A stretch of 64,000 nt of DNA from Actinomycetes bacterium (GTDB lineage: Bacteria; Actinomycetota; Acidimicrobiia; Acidimicrobiales; Ilumatobacteraceae), in the NCBI GenBank assembly GCA_014190235.1, contig BJGC01000009.1, positions 17,036-81,035 of the forward strand, given 5' to 3'. Shown one piece after another: positions 44,088 through 53,424 of this stretch (position 1 is its first letter; each line of letters starts with the position of its first letter). The notes under the pieces are model-generated. The model did not search any database. It worked only from the letters and a program-made list of their open reading frames with translations, and was not told where the DNA came from. The position numbers and the translations under genes are program-made.

Positions 44088-45695
44088 ATGACAACTGTGC
44101 AACCTCCCGACCTACAAGGCGCCGCTCAGGCAATTGCTATCGCGAAAGAAATGGTCGCAACTGCAATCACCACGCTCTCTTTGGCAGGCGGCCCAGACAG
44201 CAATCAAACACTTGCCTATGATCTCGCCCACACGGCAGCAGCAGTTGAAACTGCGCGATCAATGCTTGACTACGGTGCAAAAGGAGACCTCGAAGGTCGC
44301 ATCACATGTGCGTTCACCGCCGACATGGTGCATGAACTTGTGTCTCGACTTATTGGTCGCGAAAAAATGTGGGGCGTCGACCCCGCTGCTATTGCTAGTA
44401 CTCATGATTTTGTTGCCACATATCGTGCACCAGAGTTCTTGGCGACTCTTGCAGACACACCGGGACCTCGTCATCTTGATAGTGATTTCGAAATGGTACA
44501 AGACACTTTCCGACTATTTGCTAACAAAGTAATTGCCCCAGAAGCAGAGCATGTACACCGATTCAACGGTGATGTTCCAGAACACATCATCTCTGGACTT
44601 GCAGATATCGGAGCCTTCGGATTGAGCGTGCCATCTGAATACGGTGGCTTTAGCGAAGGTGGCGAAGGCGAATACATGGCATCAGTCATTGCAACAGAAG
44701 AACTCTCACGGGCATCATTAGGAATTGGTGGTTCGCTCATCACGCGACCAGAAATTTTGACACGAGCCCTTGTCAAAGGCGGAACAGAAGAACAAAAACA
44801 TGAGTGGTTGCCAAAGTTGGCAACTGCAGAAGTCATGGCGGCAGTCGCAGTGACCGAACCCGACTACGGAAGCGATGTTGCCGGAATTAAAACCACTGGT
44901 GCACCTGCAAAGAACTCTGCTGGTGAAGACGGCTGGGTGATTAATGGCGTCAAGACATGGTGCACATTTGCGGCACGTGCAAACGTGCTGATGCTCCTTG
45001 CGCGTACGAACCCCGATCGATCACTCACCCATCGCGGACTGAGTCTGTTCATTGTTCCAAAGCCACAAGGTGATTCGCACGGTTTTGTCTTTCATCAAGA
45101 TGGTGGCGGACGCATGGAGGGTCGCCCAATTGACACCATCGGATACCGCGGCATGCATTCATATGAAATCGCAATTGAAAATTGGTGGGTTCCTGCTGAC
45201 AATTTAATTGGTGGTGAAGCAGGGCTAGGCAAAGGGTTTTATTTGCAAATGGAAGGTTTCGAAAACGGTCGACTTCAAACAGCAGCGCGTGCTGTCGGAG
45301 TCATGCAAGCCGCATACGAAGCCGCACTTGATTACGCAAATAACCGCGCCGTATTTGGTGAGAACATCTTTAACTTCGAACTCACAAAAGTAAAACTTGG
45401 ACGCATGGCGATGGTGATTCAAGGGTCACGTCAATTTTCTTACTCTGTTGCCAGCCTCATGGGCAAAGGCGAAGGCGCGATGGAAGCCAGCATGGTCAAG
45501 GCCTACGTATGTAAAGCAGCCGAATGGGTGACGCGCGAAGCGCTACAGATTCACGGTGGCTATGGCTATGCAGAGGAATACTCTGTGAGTCGTCTCTATG
45601 TAGACGCTCGAGTGTTGTCGATTTTTGAAGGCGCAGACGAAACACTGTGTCTGAAAGTTATTGCACGCCGTTTAATCGAGTCACAAAACAAGTAA
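44088..45695 (+). CDS. Acyl-CoA dehydrogenase, (2S)-methylsuccinyl-CoA dehydrogenase (Mcd)-like
   Basis: A 535-residue flavoprotein with an extra N-terminal helical domain of about 150 residues before the acyl-CoA dehydrogenase core, as in Mcd of the ethylmalonyl-CoA pathway. The core shows AVTEPDYGSDVAGIKT (signature 1), IGYRGMHSYEI (as in Mcd, LGYRGMxxYEI) and LQIHGGYGYAEEYSVSRLYVDARVLSIFEGADE (signature 2 region). It would oxidise methylsuccinyl-CoA to mesaconyl-CoA. ATG 44088, the likely start, is eight nt behind TAGCGT; the open frame begins at 44058. The 3' end overlaps the HAD gene by 15 nt. Confidence 0.87.
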   Translation: MTTVQPPDLQGAAQAIAIAKEMVATAITTLSLAGGPDSNQTLAYDLAHTAAAVETARSMLDYGAKGDLEGRITCAFTADMVHELVSRLIGREKMWGVDPAAIASTHDFVATYRAPEFLATLADTPGPRHLDSDFEMVQDTFRLFANKVIAPEAEHVHRFNGDVPEHIISGLADIGAFGLSVPSEYGGFSEGGEGEYMASVIATEELSRASLGIGGSLITRPEILTRALVKGGTEEQKHEWLPKLATAEVMAAVAVTEPDYGSDVAGIKTTGAPAKNSAGEDGWVINGVKTWCTFAARANVLMLLARTNPDRSLTHRGLSLFIVPKPQGDSHGFVFHQDGGGRMEGRPIDTIGYRGMHSYEIAIENWWVPADNLIGGEAGLGKGFYLQMEGFENGRLQTAARAVGVMQAAYEAALDYANNRAVFGENIFNFELTKVKLGRMAMVIQGSRQFSYSVASLMGKGEGAMEASMVKAYVCKAAEWVTREALQIHGGYGYAEEYSVSRLYVDARVLSIFEGADETLCLKVIARRLIESQNK

Positions 45696-46364
45696 CTCGG
45701 TTAGCGAGCTAATCACTGTCGCATTGCACGCCGGAGAGTCACCATCTGGGTCTACTAAATACGGCATGAGTCCTGCTGCTAACGAGCCTTCGACGTCCAT
45801 CATCACGGAGTCACCCACATAGGCGATGTTGGCTCGTTCGATTCCTGGAAAAAATGGCAATGCGAAATCAAATATTTTGGGATCTGGTTTTGCAACGCCA
45901 ACAATATGACTGTCAATAATGCACCGCATTGGAGCGCCACGACCTGCACCGACTTGACACACGCCACTTCGCAATAATATTTCCTCGATCTGTCCACTCG
46001 CATTGCTCACTACTCCAATGGGCATTCCGGCATCGTGTAATGCCATCAACGCTGACGCACTGTGAGCTATCGGATAGCGCCACAAATATGCACTTCTGGT
46101 TCGAGCAAGGACAGCACTCGCAACTGCACAATCTGCTTCGGGTACTCCGACATGTCGAACATAGGCCTCGTTATACGTCGACCAATCAGACTCAAGGGAT
46201 CGTGTTCGGGATTTGGCAGCCATGCCCACGTAGTGCGCCCTCACATACTGCTCAATGGGCGCTGTCGCGCCATAAAACTCAAGGAGCGGAGCCAGTACGG
46301 TTGGGTCTGGCAGCACAAGCACGCCTCCGGCGTCAAACAAAATTGCCTCAATTTGCGATCCCAT
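45681..46364 (-). CDS. HAD-superfamily hydrolase
   Basis: A 227-residue HAD protein: FDAGGVLVLP (motif I; the second Asp of DxD is replaced by Gly, as in several HAD phosphatases written D-x-G-G), IGVVSNASGQIE (motif II Ser), AKPDPKIFDFAL (motif III Lys) and AYVGDSVMMDVEGSLAAGL (motif IV). The loss of the second motif I Asp may reduce phosphatase activity. TATCCT lies seven nt before the ATG. It lies between the Mcd-like and Mcl genes on the other strand. Substrate unknown. Confidence 0.88.
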   Translation of the reverse strand: MGSQIEAILFDAGGVLVLPDPTVLAPLLEFYGATAPIEQYVRAHYVGMAAKSRTRSLESDWSTYNEAYVRHVGVPEADCAVASAVLARTRSAYLWRYPIAHSASALMALHDAGMPIGVVSNASGQIEEILLRSGVCQVGAGRGAPMRCIIDSHIVGVAKPDPKIFDFALPFFPGIERANIAYVGDSVMMDVEGSLAAGLMPYLVDPDGDSPACNATVISSLTELLVL

Positions 46365-46423
46365 CTACATCAGGATAGGTCCACTGCCTCGCAAAGACCG
46401 CTGATTCCTTCTACGCTCTAGGT

Positions 46424-47473
46424 GTGCGCCCTCCACGTGATTTCTTTAAACCCCTTGCCGCTGGAGCTCCAGCACCCCTTCACGAGATTCCGTTGCGCCC
46501 CAGTCGAGTGATTCATTTCTTCCCGCCACAACTTGAAAAAGTTGTCGCCAAGTTGCCAGAGGTCGTGTCGACCGTTGACATCTTGCTCGGCAATCTTGAA
46601 GACGCTATTCCGATGGCCGACAAAGAAGCGGCGCGACAAGGATTCATCAATGTTGCAAAGAATCTCACAATGGGTGACACACAATTGTGGACTCGGGTGA
46701 ACAGTTTGGATTCTCCATGGTTCCTTGAAGACGTCACACGAATTGTTTCTGAAGTTGGTGACAAAGTTGATGTCATCATGATCCCAAAAGTAGAAGGCCC
46801 TGAAGACATCCATTACGTTGATCGTCTTCTGGCTCAACTCGAAGCGCGCGCGCATGTGAAGCGCCCCATCCTTGTTCATGCACTTTTAGAAACTGCACGT
46901 GGAGTTGCCAGCGTCGAAGAAATCTGCGGTGCATCTCCGCGCATGCAGGGTCTCTCACTTGGGCCAGCAGACCTTGCAGCCAACCGACGCATGAAAACAA
47001 CTCGCGTCGGAGGTGGGCACCCTGACTACATCGTGCGCCAAGACCCTGATTCCAATAATCCGGACGCACCACGCTCGGTGTTCCAGCAAGATTTGTGGCA
47101 CTACACGCTTGCTCGAATGGTAGACGCGTGCGTGATGCATGGCATCTTGCCTTTTTACGGACCTTTCGGTGATATTAAAGATGTCGTTGCCTGCGAAGAC
47201 CAATTCCGCAATGCATATCTCCTGGGTTGTGTTGGAGCATGGAGCCTGCACCCCGTACAAATTGAAATCGCCAAGCGTGTCTTTAGTCCTCGTGCTGAAG
47301 ATGTCGCTCAGGCACAACGAGTAATTGATGCAATGGGTAACGGAACCGGAGCCATCATGCTAGATGGCAAAATGGAAGACGACGCATCAGTGAAGCAGTG
47401 TCATGTTGTGGTACAACTTGCTCGTCAGCTTGCTGCGCGTGATCCACAATTAGCGTCGTTGTACGGATTCTAA
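46424..47473 (+). CDS. L-malyl-CoA/beta-methylmalyl-CoA lyase (Mcl)-like
   Basis: A 349-residue HpcH/HpaI-type lyase. Extended stretches match Chloroflexus Mcl: [76 protein letters not shown] and [10 protein letters not shown]. In EMC-type or 3-hydroxypropionate routes such enzymes cleave methylmalyl-CoA to glyoxylate and propionyl-CoA, and malyl-CoA to acetyl-CoA and glyoxylate. The GTG start lies six nt behind TACGCT. The gene is followed by a CitE-like homologue with 32 nt spacing and a GGAGA Shine-Dalgarno. Fewer Acidimicrobiia than Chloroflexi are known with this type, so the origin is worth tracing. Confidence 0.9.
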   Translation: MRPPRDFFKPLAAGAPAPLHEIPLRPSRVIHFFPPQLEKVVAKLPEVVSTVDILLGNLEDAIPMADKEAARQGFINVAKNLTMGDTQLWTRVNSLDSPWFLEDVTRIVSEVGDKVDVIMIPKVEGPEDIHYVDRLLAQLEARAHVKRPILVHALLETARGVASVEEICGASPRMQGLSLGPADLAANRRMKTTRVGGGHPDYIVRQDPDSNNPDAPRSVFQQDLWHYTLARMVDACVMHGILPFYGPFGDIKDVVACEDQFRNAYLLGCVGAWSLHPVQIEIAKRVFSPRAEDVAQAQRVIDAMGNGTGAIMLDGKMEDDASVKQCHVVVQLARQLAARDPQLASLYGF

Positions 47474-47505
47474 AACATTTGTAATATTTGTAACAGGAGA
47501 CAGCC

Positions 47506-48375
47506 ATGACAGATTTACGCCCGCGTCGCTCAGTGTTGTACATGCCTGCAGCCAATCAACGAGCACTCGAAAAAGCCAAAAGCATCGCTTGCGACGCACT
47601 TATCTTTGACCTTGAAGATGCTGTTGCCCCTGATGCCAAAGATGCAGCCAGAATCAATGCCGTCGCTGCTGCTTCATCTGGGGACTATGGCAACCGCGAA
47701 ATCACAATCCGATGCAATTCACTTTCTACGCCGTGGGGAGCAGCAGATATCGCTGCTGCAGCAAAAAGTTGTGTGTCGTCAGTGGTGATTCCAAAAATCA
47801 ACAATGTCAACGAAGTCCAAGCAATCTCTGATGCCCTTGACGCGGCAGGGGCGCCTGCTGGTATGAACATTTGGGCAATGATCGAGACCCCAGAGGCGAT
47901 CTTTAATGTGCGTTCAATTGCAGCGCATCCACGCGTAGTGGTTTTGGTCATGGGCACAAATGATCTCACTAAAGAATTGCGCGCCAAGCAAGTTGCAGGT
48001 CGTGCACCTTTGTTGTCTCATCTAGGAACAGCTCTTCTGGCGGCACGCGAAGCAGACAAGGTCATCTTGGACGGTGTATACAACGACATCAAGAACACTG
48101 GCGGATTCTTGGCTGAATGTGGACAGGGTGCCGACATGGGCTTCGATGGCAAGACGCTGATACATCCGGATCAAGTTGAAGGCGCCAACGATACGTGGGC
48201 TCCAAGTGAGTCAGAGGTTGAACACGCTCGACGTGTCATCGTCGCCTTTGACGAAGCACTCGCCGCTGGCGTTGGTGTTGTGCAACTAGACGGACGCATG
48301 ATCGAGAACTTGCACGTTGACAATGCGCGGCGCAGTATCGCTATTGCCGAAGCAATTGCTGCTTTACAAAACTAG
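47506..48375 (+). CDS. CitE-like HpcH/HpaI family CoA lyase or thioesterase
   Basis: A 289-residue TIM-barrel protein: RRSVLYMPAANQRALEKA, FDLEDAVAPDAKD (metal Glu/Asp), EITIRCNSLSTPWG (substrate Arg), WAMIETPEAIFNV (metal Glu) and LVMGTNDLTKEL. It is shorter than Mcl, like the (3S)-malyl-CoA thioesterase (Mcl2) of the ethylmalonyl-CoA pathway or citramalyl-CoA lyases. AGGAGA seven nt before the ATG. With the Mcl gene it forms a two-gene operon. Which reaction it catalyses cannot be decided. Confidence 0.88.
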   Translation: MTDLRPRRSVLYMPAANQRALEKAKSIACDALIFDLEDAVAPDAKDAARINAVAAASSGDYGNREITIRCNSLSTPWGAADIAAAAKSCVSSVVIPKINNVNEVQAISDALDAAGAPAGMNIWAMIETPEAIFNVRSIAAHPRVVVLVMGTNDLTKELRAKQVAGRAPLLSHLGTALLAAREADKVILDGVYNDIKNTGGFLAECGQGADMGFDGKTLIHPDQVEGANDTWAPSESEVEHARRVIVAFDEALAAGVGVVQLDGRMIENLHVDNARRSIAIAEAIAALQN

Positions 48376-48386
48376 ATGTAACAGAG

Positions 48387-49055
48387 TTACAGATTGGCAG
48401 CGAACAACGCCAACGTGCGATTCCATGCTGTTTGCGCTGCATTGGCGTTGTATACATCTGGTCGTGAGTCATTAAAGAAAGCGTGCTCCGTGTTGTCATA
48501 CACATGAAACGTCGCATTTTTTGTCCGAGAACGTAGATCGGTTTCCATCGCACGCGCTTGCTCTGGTGAGGCAAAACCATCGTTAGATGCGTAATGGCCT
48601 TCGACAACAGCCGTCAGTGCATCCCAATCAGGTTGCGCACTTGCCCATGGAATAACACCATAAAAAGGCGCAGCAGCAGCAACGGCGTCTGGTCGTTGAC
48701 ATGCCAACGCCAGTGTGAGGCCACCACCCATACAAAAACCGACAACGCCTACTTTTTTGCGCCCAGTGCGCTGTTGCAAAAGGTCAACTGCTCCGCTCAT
48801 ATCTGTCGCCGCTTGGCCGAGATTGAGCCCCATCATTAACTTGCCTGCACCATCTGGTTCGGTGCTTGATTGGCCGTGATATAGATCAGGTGCAAGTGCC
48901 GTGTATCCGGCAGCACCAAATCGATCAACGACATCACAAATGTGGGGCACGAGTCCCCACCATTCCTGAATCACAATCACTCCGGCGCCACCTGTGCCAG
49001 CAATGTATCCGTCGCATGTTGCGCCATTACTTGTAAAACTTATTTTCTCACCCAT
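48387..49055 (-). CDS. Dienelactone hydrolase family protein
   Basis: A 222-residue alpha/beta hydrolase. QEWWGLVPHICDVVDRFGAAGYTALAPDLY matches the DLH N-terminal block; the nucleophile is Cys in VGFCMGGGLTLALA (about 115-128) and the His lies in YDNTEHAFFN. Classic DLH opens dienelactone to maleylacetate in aromatic degradation; many homologues act on other esters. ATG 49055 with AAAGGAG is preferred over the longer frame to 49079. It is on the same transcript as the PPOX-fold gene upstream (10 nt gap), and converges on the CitE-like gene. Confidence 0.9.
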   Translation of the reverse strand: MGEKISFTSNGATCDGYIAGTGGAGVIVIQEWWGLVPHICDVVDRFGAAGYTALAPDLYHGQSSTEPDGAGKLMMGLNLGQAATDMSGAVDLLQQRTGRKKVGVVGFCMGGGLTLALACQRPDAVAAAAPFYGVIPWASAQPDWDALTAVVEGHYASNDGFASPEQARAMETDLRSRTKNATFHVYDNTEHAFFNDSRPDVYNANAAQTAWNRTLALFAANL

Positions 49056-49065
49056 GTGAGCTCCT

Positions 49066-49533
49066 TTAGTAGACGCCACCCAGTTTTGTGTGATCCCAAG
49101 TCACTGTTTTTTCTACATCAATCACCACGCCGATGCGCTTGTGTGCTTGCTTGCTAATGAATTCCATTCCTTCTGGTCCAACTGCAATATCGCCATTATA
49201 TTTTTGTGCAACTAATGCCCCGATACGCACGATGTCAGCATGATCTTCTACAAGACGCGCTGTTCCGACGAGTTCGACTCCTCGCAGTTCGTTGTAGTCC
49301 TCTCCTGTTTCTACGAGTGCAGTAATGCGCATATCACGCCGAATGTTGAGAACTTTTTGTGCCTTGCCGAATGTCCAGAACACAGGTTTGCCGTCAATCA
49401 TTGCGAACCACATCGCAACTAGGTGTGGATGACCGCTTGGTCCGTTTGTTGCAATGTTCATCACATGCCGTCCGTTTAAGAACTCCTCTACTTCGGCGGG
49501 TGTCATCTCTATCTGATTTCGTCTGCTGGCCAT
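49066..49533 (-). CDS. Pyridoxamine-phosphate-oxidase-fold flavin/F420-binding protein
   Basis: A 155-residue split-barrel protein: EEFLNGRHVMNIATNGPSGHPHLVAMWFAM, then VFWTFGKAQKVLNIRRDMRITALVETGEDYNELRGVELVGTARLV. The pattern is that of actinobacterial PPOX-class proteins, part of which use F420 as FDOR-B. CofC elsewhere in the window makes F420 use plausible but not proven. TAAGTT lies six nt before the ATG. It precedes the dienelactone hydrolase gene. Confidence 0.85.
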   Translation of the reverse strand: MASRRNQIEMTPAEVEEFLNGRHVMNIATNGPSGHPHLVAMWFAMIDGKPVFWTFGKAQKVLNIRRDMRITALVETGEDYNELRGVELVGTARLVEDHADIVRIGALVAQKYNGDIAVGPEGMEFISKQAHKRIGVVIDVEKTVTWDHTKLGGVY

Positions 49534-49571
49534 CGCTATAACTTAGTCCATCAGAAGCGAAAATTTATTGG

Positions 49572-50375
49572 TCAGTACACACTGCGACGAAGCAACTCAG
49601 GCGCATGTTGACATTCTGGCGCGAGACTCGCCGTTGTTGCTGGCTTGATACCGTCGGGGCCAATCACAAAAGAGCAGACCGCAAGGGGCACTAGGTCTAC
49701 TCCGGTCGCCCACACATCAGGTCGAAAGCGAGCACCTGCCAAAACCGCATCCCACAATGGATCTGCGAGTCGTGTCCCGCATCCCGCCACCAACCACACT
49801 GGCTTTTGGGTGCAATACGCAACGCTGGCAATTGCTAGTGCACCACCTGGTGCTAACACCGAATCCCGGCCACATGCATCTGCGGACACGATGGTGATAT
49901 CGGAATACTCAGCGGCCGCACCGGCACCTTCTGGCGCCACCAACTCTGCAGCAACATCATGTCGATCAAAATATCTCAGCGCATGTTGACCGTCGCCATT
50001 GCTATCAATCACCAAGACATACGCATCACCACGGCGAGCAAGAGCATCAACAACATGTCCGTTCCAGCCGACTATGCACACAGTGGAATCGTCAGGCAGT
50101 GCATCAACAATGTGTGTCGACGTAGCGTCGTTTTGCAATGCGTCGACACAGTGACGCAACTCAAGGCGCGGATCTAGCGCTGTCAAGACACGTGCGCACA
50201 TCCACCACAAGGGTGCATTCGTGGGGTGATGCTCCACAACGCGACGGGCTGCCACAACAAGGCCAGCGGGGTCGTTCACGAGTGAACTAAAGGCACCAGC
50301 GGTCTCAAGAGCCACCTCAATAGGGTCGGACCCATGTGAGCGAGCCACATATCGCAGATGTTCGATGGGGTGCAC
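49572..50375 (-). CDS. eIF2B/MtnA-like Rossmann-fold protein
   Basis: A 267-residue protein: N-terminal helices, then VCIVGWNGHVVDALARRGDAYVLVIDSN, YSDITIVSADACGRDSVLAPGGALAIASVAYCTQKPVWLVAGCGTRL. This is the pattern of the eIF-2B alpha/methylthioribose-1-phosphate isomerase superfamily (a strand with D-x-x-IV-x-A-D-A, then G-x-x-x-N-x-x-G-T). Key MtnA residues are not preserved, so a sugar-phosphate isomerase or binding role is only a guess. The GTG start lies seven nt behind TAGCGT, which shares a perfect palindrome with the divergent gene. Confidence 0.72.
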   Translation of the reverse strand: MHPIEHLRYVARSHGSDPIEVALETAGAFSSLVNDPAGLVVAARRVVEHHPTNAPLWWMCARVLTALDPRLELRHCVDALQNDATSTHIVDALPDDSTVCIVGWNGHVVDALARRGDAYVLVIDSNGDGQHALRYFDRHDVAAELVAPEGAGAAAEYSDITIVSADACGRDSVLAPGGALAIASVAYCTQKPVWLVAGCGTRLADPLWDAVLAGARFRPDVWATGVDLVPLAVCSFVIGPDGIKPATTASLAPECQHAPELLRRSVY

Positions 50376-50382
50376 CTTCCAA

Positions 50383-50406
50383 ACGCTAGTGCCAAGGCAC
50401 TAGCGT
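50383..50406. promoter_or_regulatory. Perfectly symmetric divergent leaderless promoter
   Basis: The arms ACGCTAGTGCC and GGCACTAGCGT flank AA, giving a 24-nt perfect palindrome. Each outer end holds a TAGCGT -10 box, facing outwards, and each is seven nt from a GTG start (50375 leftwards, 50414 rightwards). The two promoters therefore share or compete for the same core. An unknown repressor may bind the dyad. Confidence 0.75.
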
Positions 50407-50413
50407 CGTCTCC

Positions 50414-50914
50414 GTGGCCACCGAACAATTATCCCCTCCCAACCTTAATCTTGTCCTGACATCTCTCACCGGAGAAGCCCGCACCCTGCGTGAATGGCTC
50501 ACGATGTTTCATATGGCCACTGTTGTGCTTGATCCGTACACCAACGAAAGTGCCTGGATTCTTAAAACTGCTGCGCGCATCATGCACCAATTCAGCGGTG
50601 CAGCCGTGCGCATAAATTGGCTCATGACATGTAGTCCGCAAGAAGCACGCGCATTTCTTGGACCGTATGCCGACGAGTTTTTGGTGTTTATCGACCCAGA
50701 CCGCATCGCAGTAAAAGCACTTGGTCTCTCAGAATTGCCTGCGTTTGTTCTTGTGCAATCCAACGGAGCGATTTCTGCTTCTGCACAAGGATGGTCTGCA
50801 GAATCATGGCGTCATGTCAGCCACTCCATTGCTACTCTCACAAACTGGTCAACACCAACAATTCCCGCACCAGGCGACCCAGGAACCTTCCGCGGTACTG
50901 CCGCTCTTGTCTGA
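50414..50914 (+). CDS. Hypothetical protein, thioredoxin-like fold possible
   Basis: A 166-residue protein. FHMATVVLDPYTNESAWILKTAARIMHQFSGAAVRINWLMTC resembles the strand-helix-strand core of thioredoxin-like proteins, but no CxxC pair is seen; DEFLVFIDPDRIAVKALGLSELPAFVLVQSNG fits the second half with a cis-Pro-like LPAF. A redox role is therefore unlikely. The GTG start lies seven nt behind TAGCGT. The stop overlaps the probable TTG start of hrpB by 8 nt. Confidence 0.7.
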   Translation: MATEQLSPPNLNLVLTSLTGEARTLREWLTMFHMATVVLDPYTNESAWILKTAARIMHQFSGAAVRINWLMTCSPQEARAFLGPYADEFLVFIDPDRIAVKALGLSELPAFVLVQSNGAISASAQGWSAESWRHVSHSIATLTNWSTPTIPAPGDPGTFRGTAALV

Positions 50915-53399
50915 GCAACTGACATCCGATCCTCTTCCGATTGAAGCGGTTCTCGAGCAGCTTCGAGACGCACTCTCACATCGAAGGGGCGTAGTTCTTG
51001 TGGCGCCACCTGGGGCCGGAAAAACAACAGTTGTTCCTTTGCGCCTGCTGCACGAACCATGGCTCAACGACAAACGTATTTTGATTCTTGAGCCCCGACG
51101 ACTCGCAGCGCGCGCAGCGGCACGACGAATGGCTGATTTATTAGGCGAACAAGTGGGCCAAATGGTTGGCTATCAAACTCGCGATGAGCGACATATTTCT
51201 AGCAACACTCGAATCGAAGTACTCACAGAAGGAATCTTGACTCGTCGATTGCACACAGATCCATCGCTTGAAGGCGTTGGGCTTGTCATCTTTGACGAGG
51301 TTCACGAACGCAATGTGCCAACCGATATTGGGCTTGCTCTTCTTCTCGACGCACGGGGCACTTTTGATACAGACGTGCGTATTCTGGCGATGTCTGCAAC
51401 TCCGCAGGCTGAAAAATTTTCTGCGCTTCTTGCCGACACGCAAGGACCTGCTCCGGTCATCACAAGCGACGGACGAAGTTTTCCGATTGATGTTCGTTAT
51501 GTGCAACGACAACGAAACGATCGGCTCGAAAATATTGTCTCTTCTACTATTTTGGAGGCGCTCAAGAATGACGCTGGCGATGTCTTAGTGTTTCTGCCAG
51601 GTATCGGCGAAATAAATCGCGTTCGCGATGTTTTGTTGCCATTAGTGCCACCACATGTTGATGTCTTGCGCCTCGCTGGTGCCCTCGCCTTTACCGAACA
51701 AGATGCAGCACTCAACGCATCGTCTGGCTCGCGTCGACGAGTGGTGCTCAGCACCGACATCGCCGAGACAAGCCTCACCGTCAGTGGCGTACATATCGTC
51801 GTTGACGCAGGACTTGCGCGCACTCCAAAACTCGACCCTCGCACTGGCCTCACAGAACTCGTTACTGTCACCTCTAGTCGCGCATCTGCTGACCAACGCA
51901 GTGGCCGTGCTGGTCGGGTTGCCCCCGGTATTGCCTACCGTTTATGGAGTCGGATTGAGGACTCCACCCGCCTCGCACACTTGCCTGCAGAGATCACTCA
52001 AGTCGATCTATGTGGTGTCGCCCTTGAGCTTGCGGCGTGGGGCACACCACTTGAACACTTGAAGTTTCTGGATGCTCCGCCACCACGAGCCTTGCGACTT
52101 GCGCACGACACGTTGCAAATGTTGCATCTGCTCGACCACAACACACACGTCACTGAACTTGGACATCAAACCTTGAGGCTTCCCCTTCATCCACGTCTCG
52201 CCACTATGGTGGCTCGTTCTACTAGCTCAGATGCTTGGATTGCGTGTGTTATCTCTGCATTACTTGATGATCGCGATATTCTACGCGGCCGACCGGACTC
52301 ATTGCCAACTGATCTAGCACAACGCGTCGCCATCGTATTAGAAAATGAACACCACCCGGACGCAGACCGAAACGGTGTGCGCCGAATCATGGAGCGCGCT
52401 ACCGACATTGCGAGGCGTGCCAATATCGAAGTCGACGACTCACTAACACTTGCACATATTCACACGCGGGTCGGAGCACTTCTTGTACTTGCGTATCCCG
52501 ACCGTTTAGCGATGCGTCGCGCAACAGCAGGACAATTTGTCTTGCGAGCGGGTGGTGGCACATGGATGGATGCCAAAGACTCTCTTGCTCACGAGCAATT
52601 CATTGTTGCCGCAGATCTTGATGGTGACCGCAAATCAACTCGCATCCGTCGTGCAGCCGCACTTGACGCCAATGATGTCATTCTTGCGTTGGGCGATGAC
52701 GTCGAGACCACCACCGTGACAGAGTGGGACTCCAAGCGCAGTGACGTTGTGACTCGCACAACACGCAAAGTTGGCTCGCTTGTACTTGATGAACGCATAA
52801 TTGCTACTCAACCATCACCAGAAGTCACAGCCATTGTGATGCGCCACATTGTGATTAATAAACTCTCGCCGCTTAATTTTGATAGCGATGTTCGCTCACT
52901 TCAACAACGCATCATGTTTATGCGTCACCATAATTCTGGTTCTTGGCCTGATGTCAGTGACTCTGCCCTGCTTGCAACAATCCCAGATTGGCTCGAGCCA
53001 TTTCTGTCAGGCTGTACCAGCAATGCAGATCTTGCCCACATTGATATTGGCATGGCATTGCACGCTTTGCTGTCGTGGGACGCCGGCATCGAGCTCGACA
53101 CACTCGCCCCAGCGGTGTTCGAACCACCAACCGGTCGCACCGTGACAATTGATTACTCTGAACCTGACGCTCCCGCCATTGCGATTCGGGTGCAATCGCT
53201 CTTTGGGCTCCTCACCCACCCGTGCGTGATGAACAACGCTGTCGCCCTCAAGGTTCAACTGCTCTCACCTGCTGATCGCCCCATCCAAGTCACCTCCGAC
53301 TTGCCAGGGTTTTGGACTGGTTCGTGGTCTCAAGTGCGCAAAGACATGGCGGGTCGTTACCCCAAACACCCTTGGCCGATTGATCCGACACTGCGTTGA
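50907..53399 (+). CDS. hrpB: ATP-dependent helicase HrpB (DEAH-type)
   Basis: A roughly 830-residue DEAH/RHA helicase. LVAPPGAGKTTVVPLRLL (motif I), VIFDEVHERNVPTDIGLALLLDA (DEVH motif II), LAMSATPQAEKF (motif III), VLSTDIAETSLTVSGVHIVVDAG, and SADQRSGRAGRVAPGIAYRLW (motifs V-VI) are complete; a characteristic HrpB C-terminal domain ends the protein. The open frame starts at 50721, but the TTG at 50907, whose product begins directly at the HrpB N-terminus, is most likely and overlaps the upstream stop by 8 nt. The physiological role of HrpB is poorly known, with RNA or ribosome-related work assumed. Confidence 0.92.
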   Translation: MSEQLTSDPLPIEAVLEQLRDALSHRRGVVLVAPPGAGKTTVVPLRLLHEPWLNDKRILILEPRRLAARAAARRMADLLGEQVGQMVGYQTRDERHISSNTRIEVLTEGILTRRLHTDPSLEGVGLVIFDEVHERNVPTDIGLALLLDARGTFDTDVRILAMSATPQAEKFSALLADTQGPAPVITSDGRSFPIDVRYVQRQRNDRLENIVSSTILEALKNDAGDVLVFLPGIGEINRVRDVLLPLVPPHVDVLRLAGALAFTEQDAALNASSGSRRRVVLSTDIAETSLTVSGVHIVVDAGLARTPKLDPRTGLTELVTVTSSRASADQRSGRAGRVAPGIAYRLWSRIEDSTRLAHLPAEITQVDLCGVALELAAWGTPLEHLKFLDAPPPRALRLAHDTLQMLHLLDHNTHVTELGHQTLRLPLHPRLATMVARSTSSDAWIACVISALLDDRDILRGRPDSLPTDLAQRVAIVLENEHHPDADRNGVRRIMERATDIARRANIEVDDSLTLAHIHTRVGALLVLAYPDRLAMRRATAGQFVLRAGGGTWMDAKDSLAHEQFIVAADLDGDRKSTRIRRAAALDANDVILALGDDVETTTVTEWDSKRSDVVTRTTRKVGSLVLDERIIATQPSPEVTAIVMRHIVINKLSPLNFDSDVRSLQQRIMFMRHHNSGSWPDVSDSALLATIPDWLEPFLSGCTSNADLAHIDIGMALHALLSWDAGIELDTLAPAVFEPPTGRTVTIDYSEPDAPAIAIRVQSLFGLLTHPCVMNNAVALKVQLLSPADRPIQVTSDLPGFWTGSWSQVRKDMAGRYPKHPWPIDPTLR

Positions 53400-53424
53400 C
53401 CACTCTGCGCTCTAGCGTAGGGGC

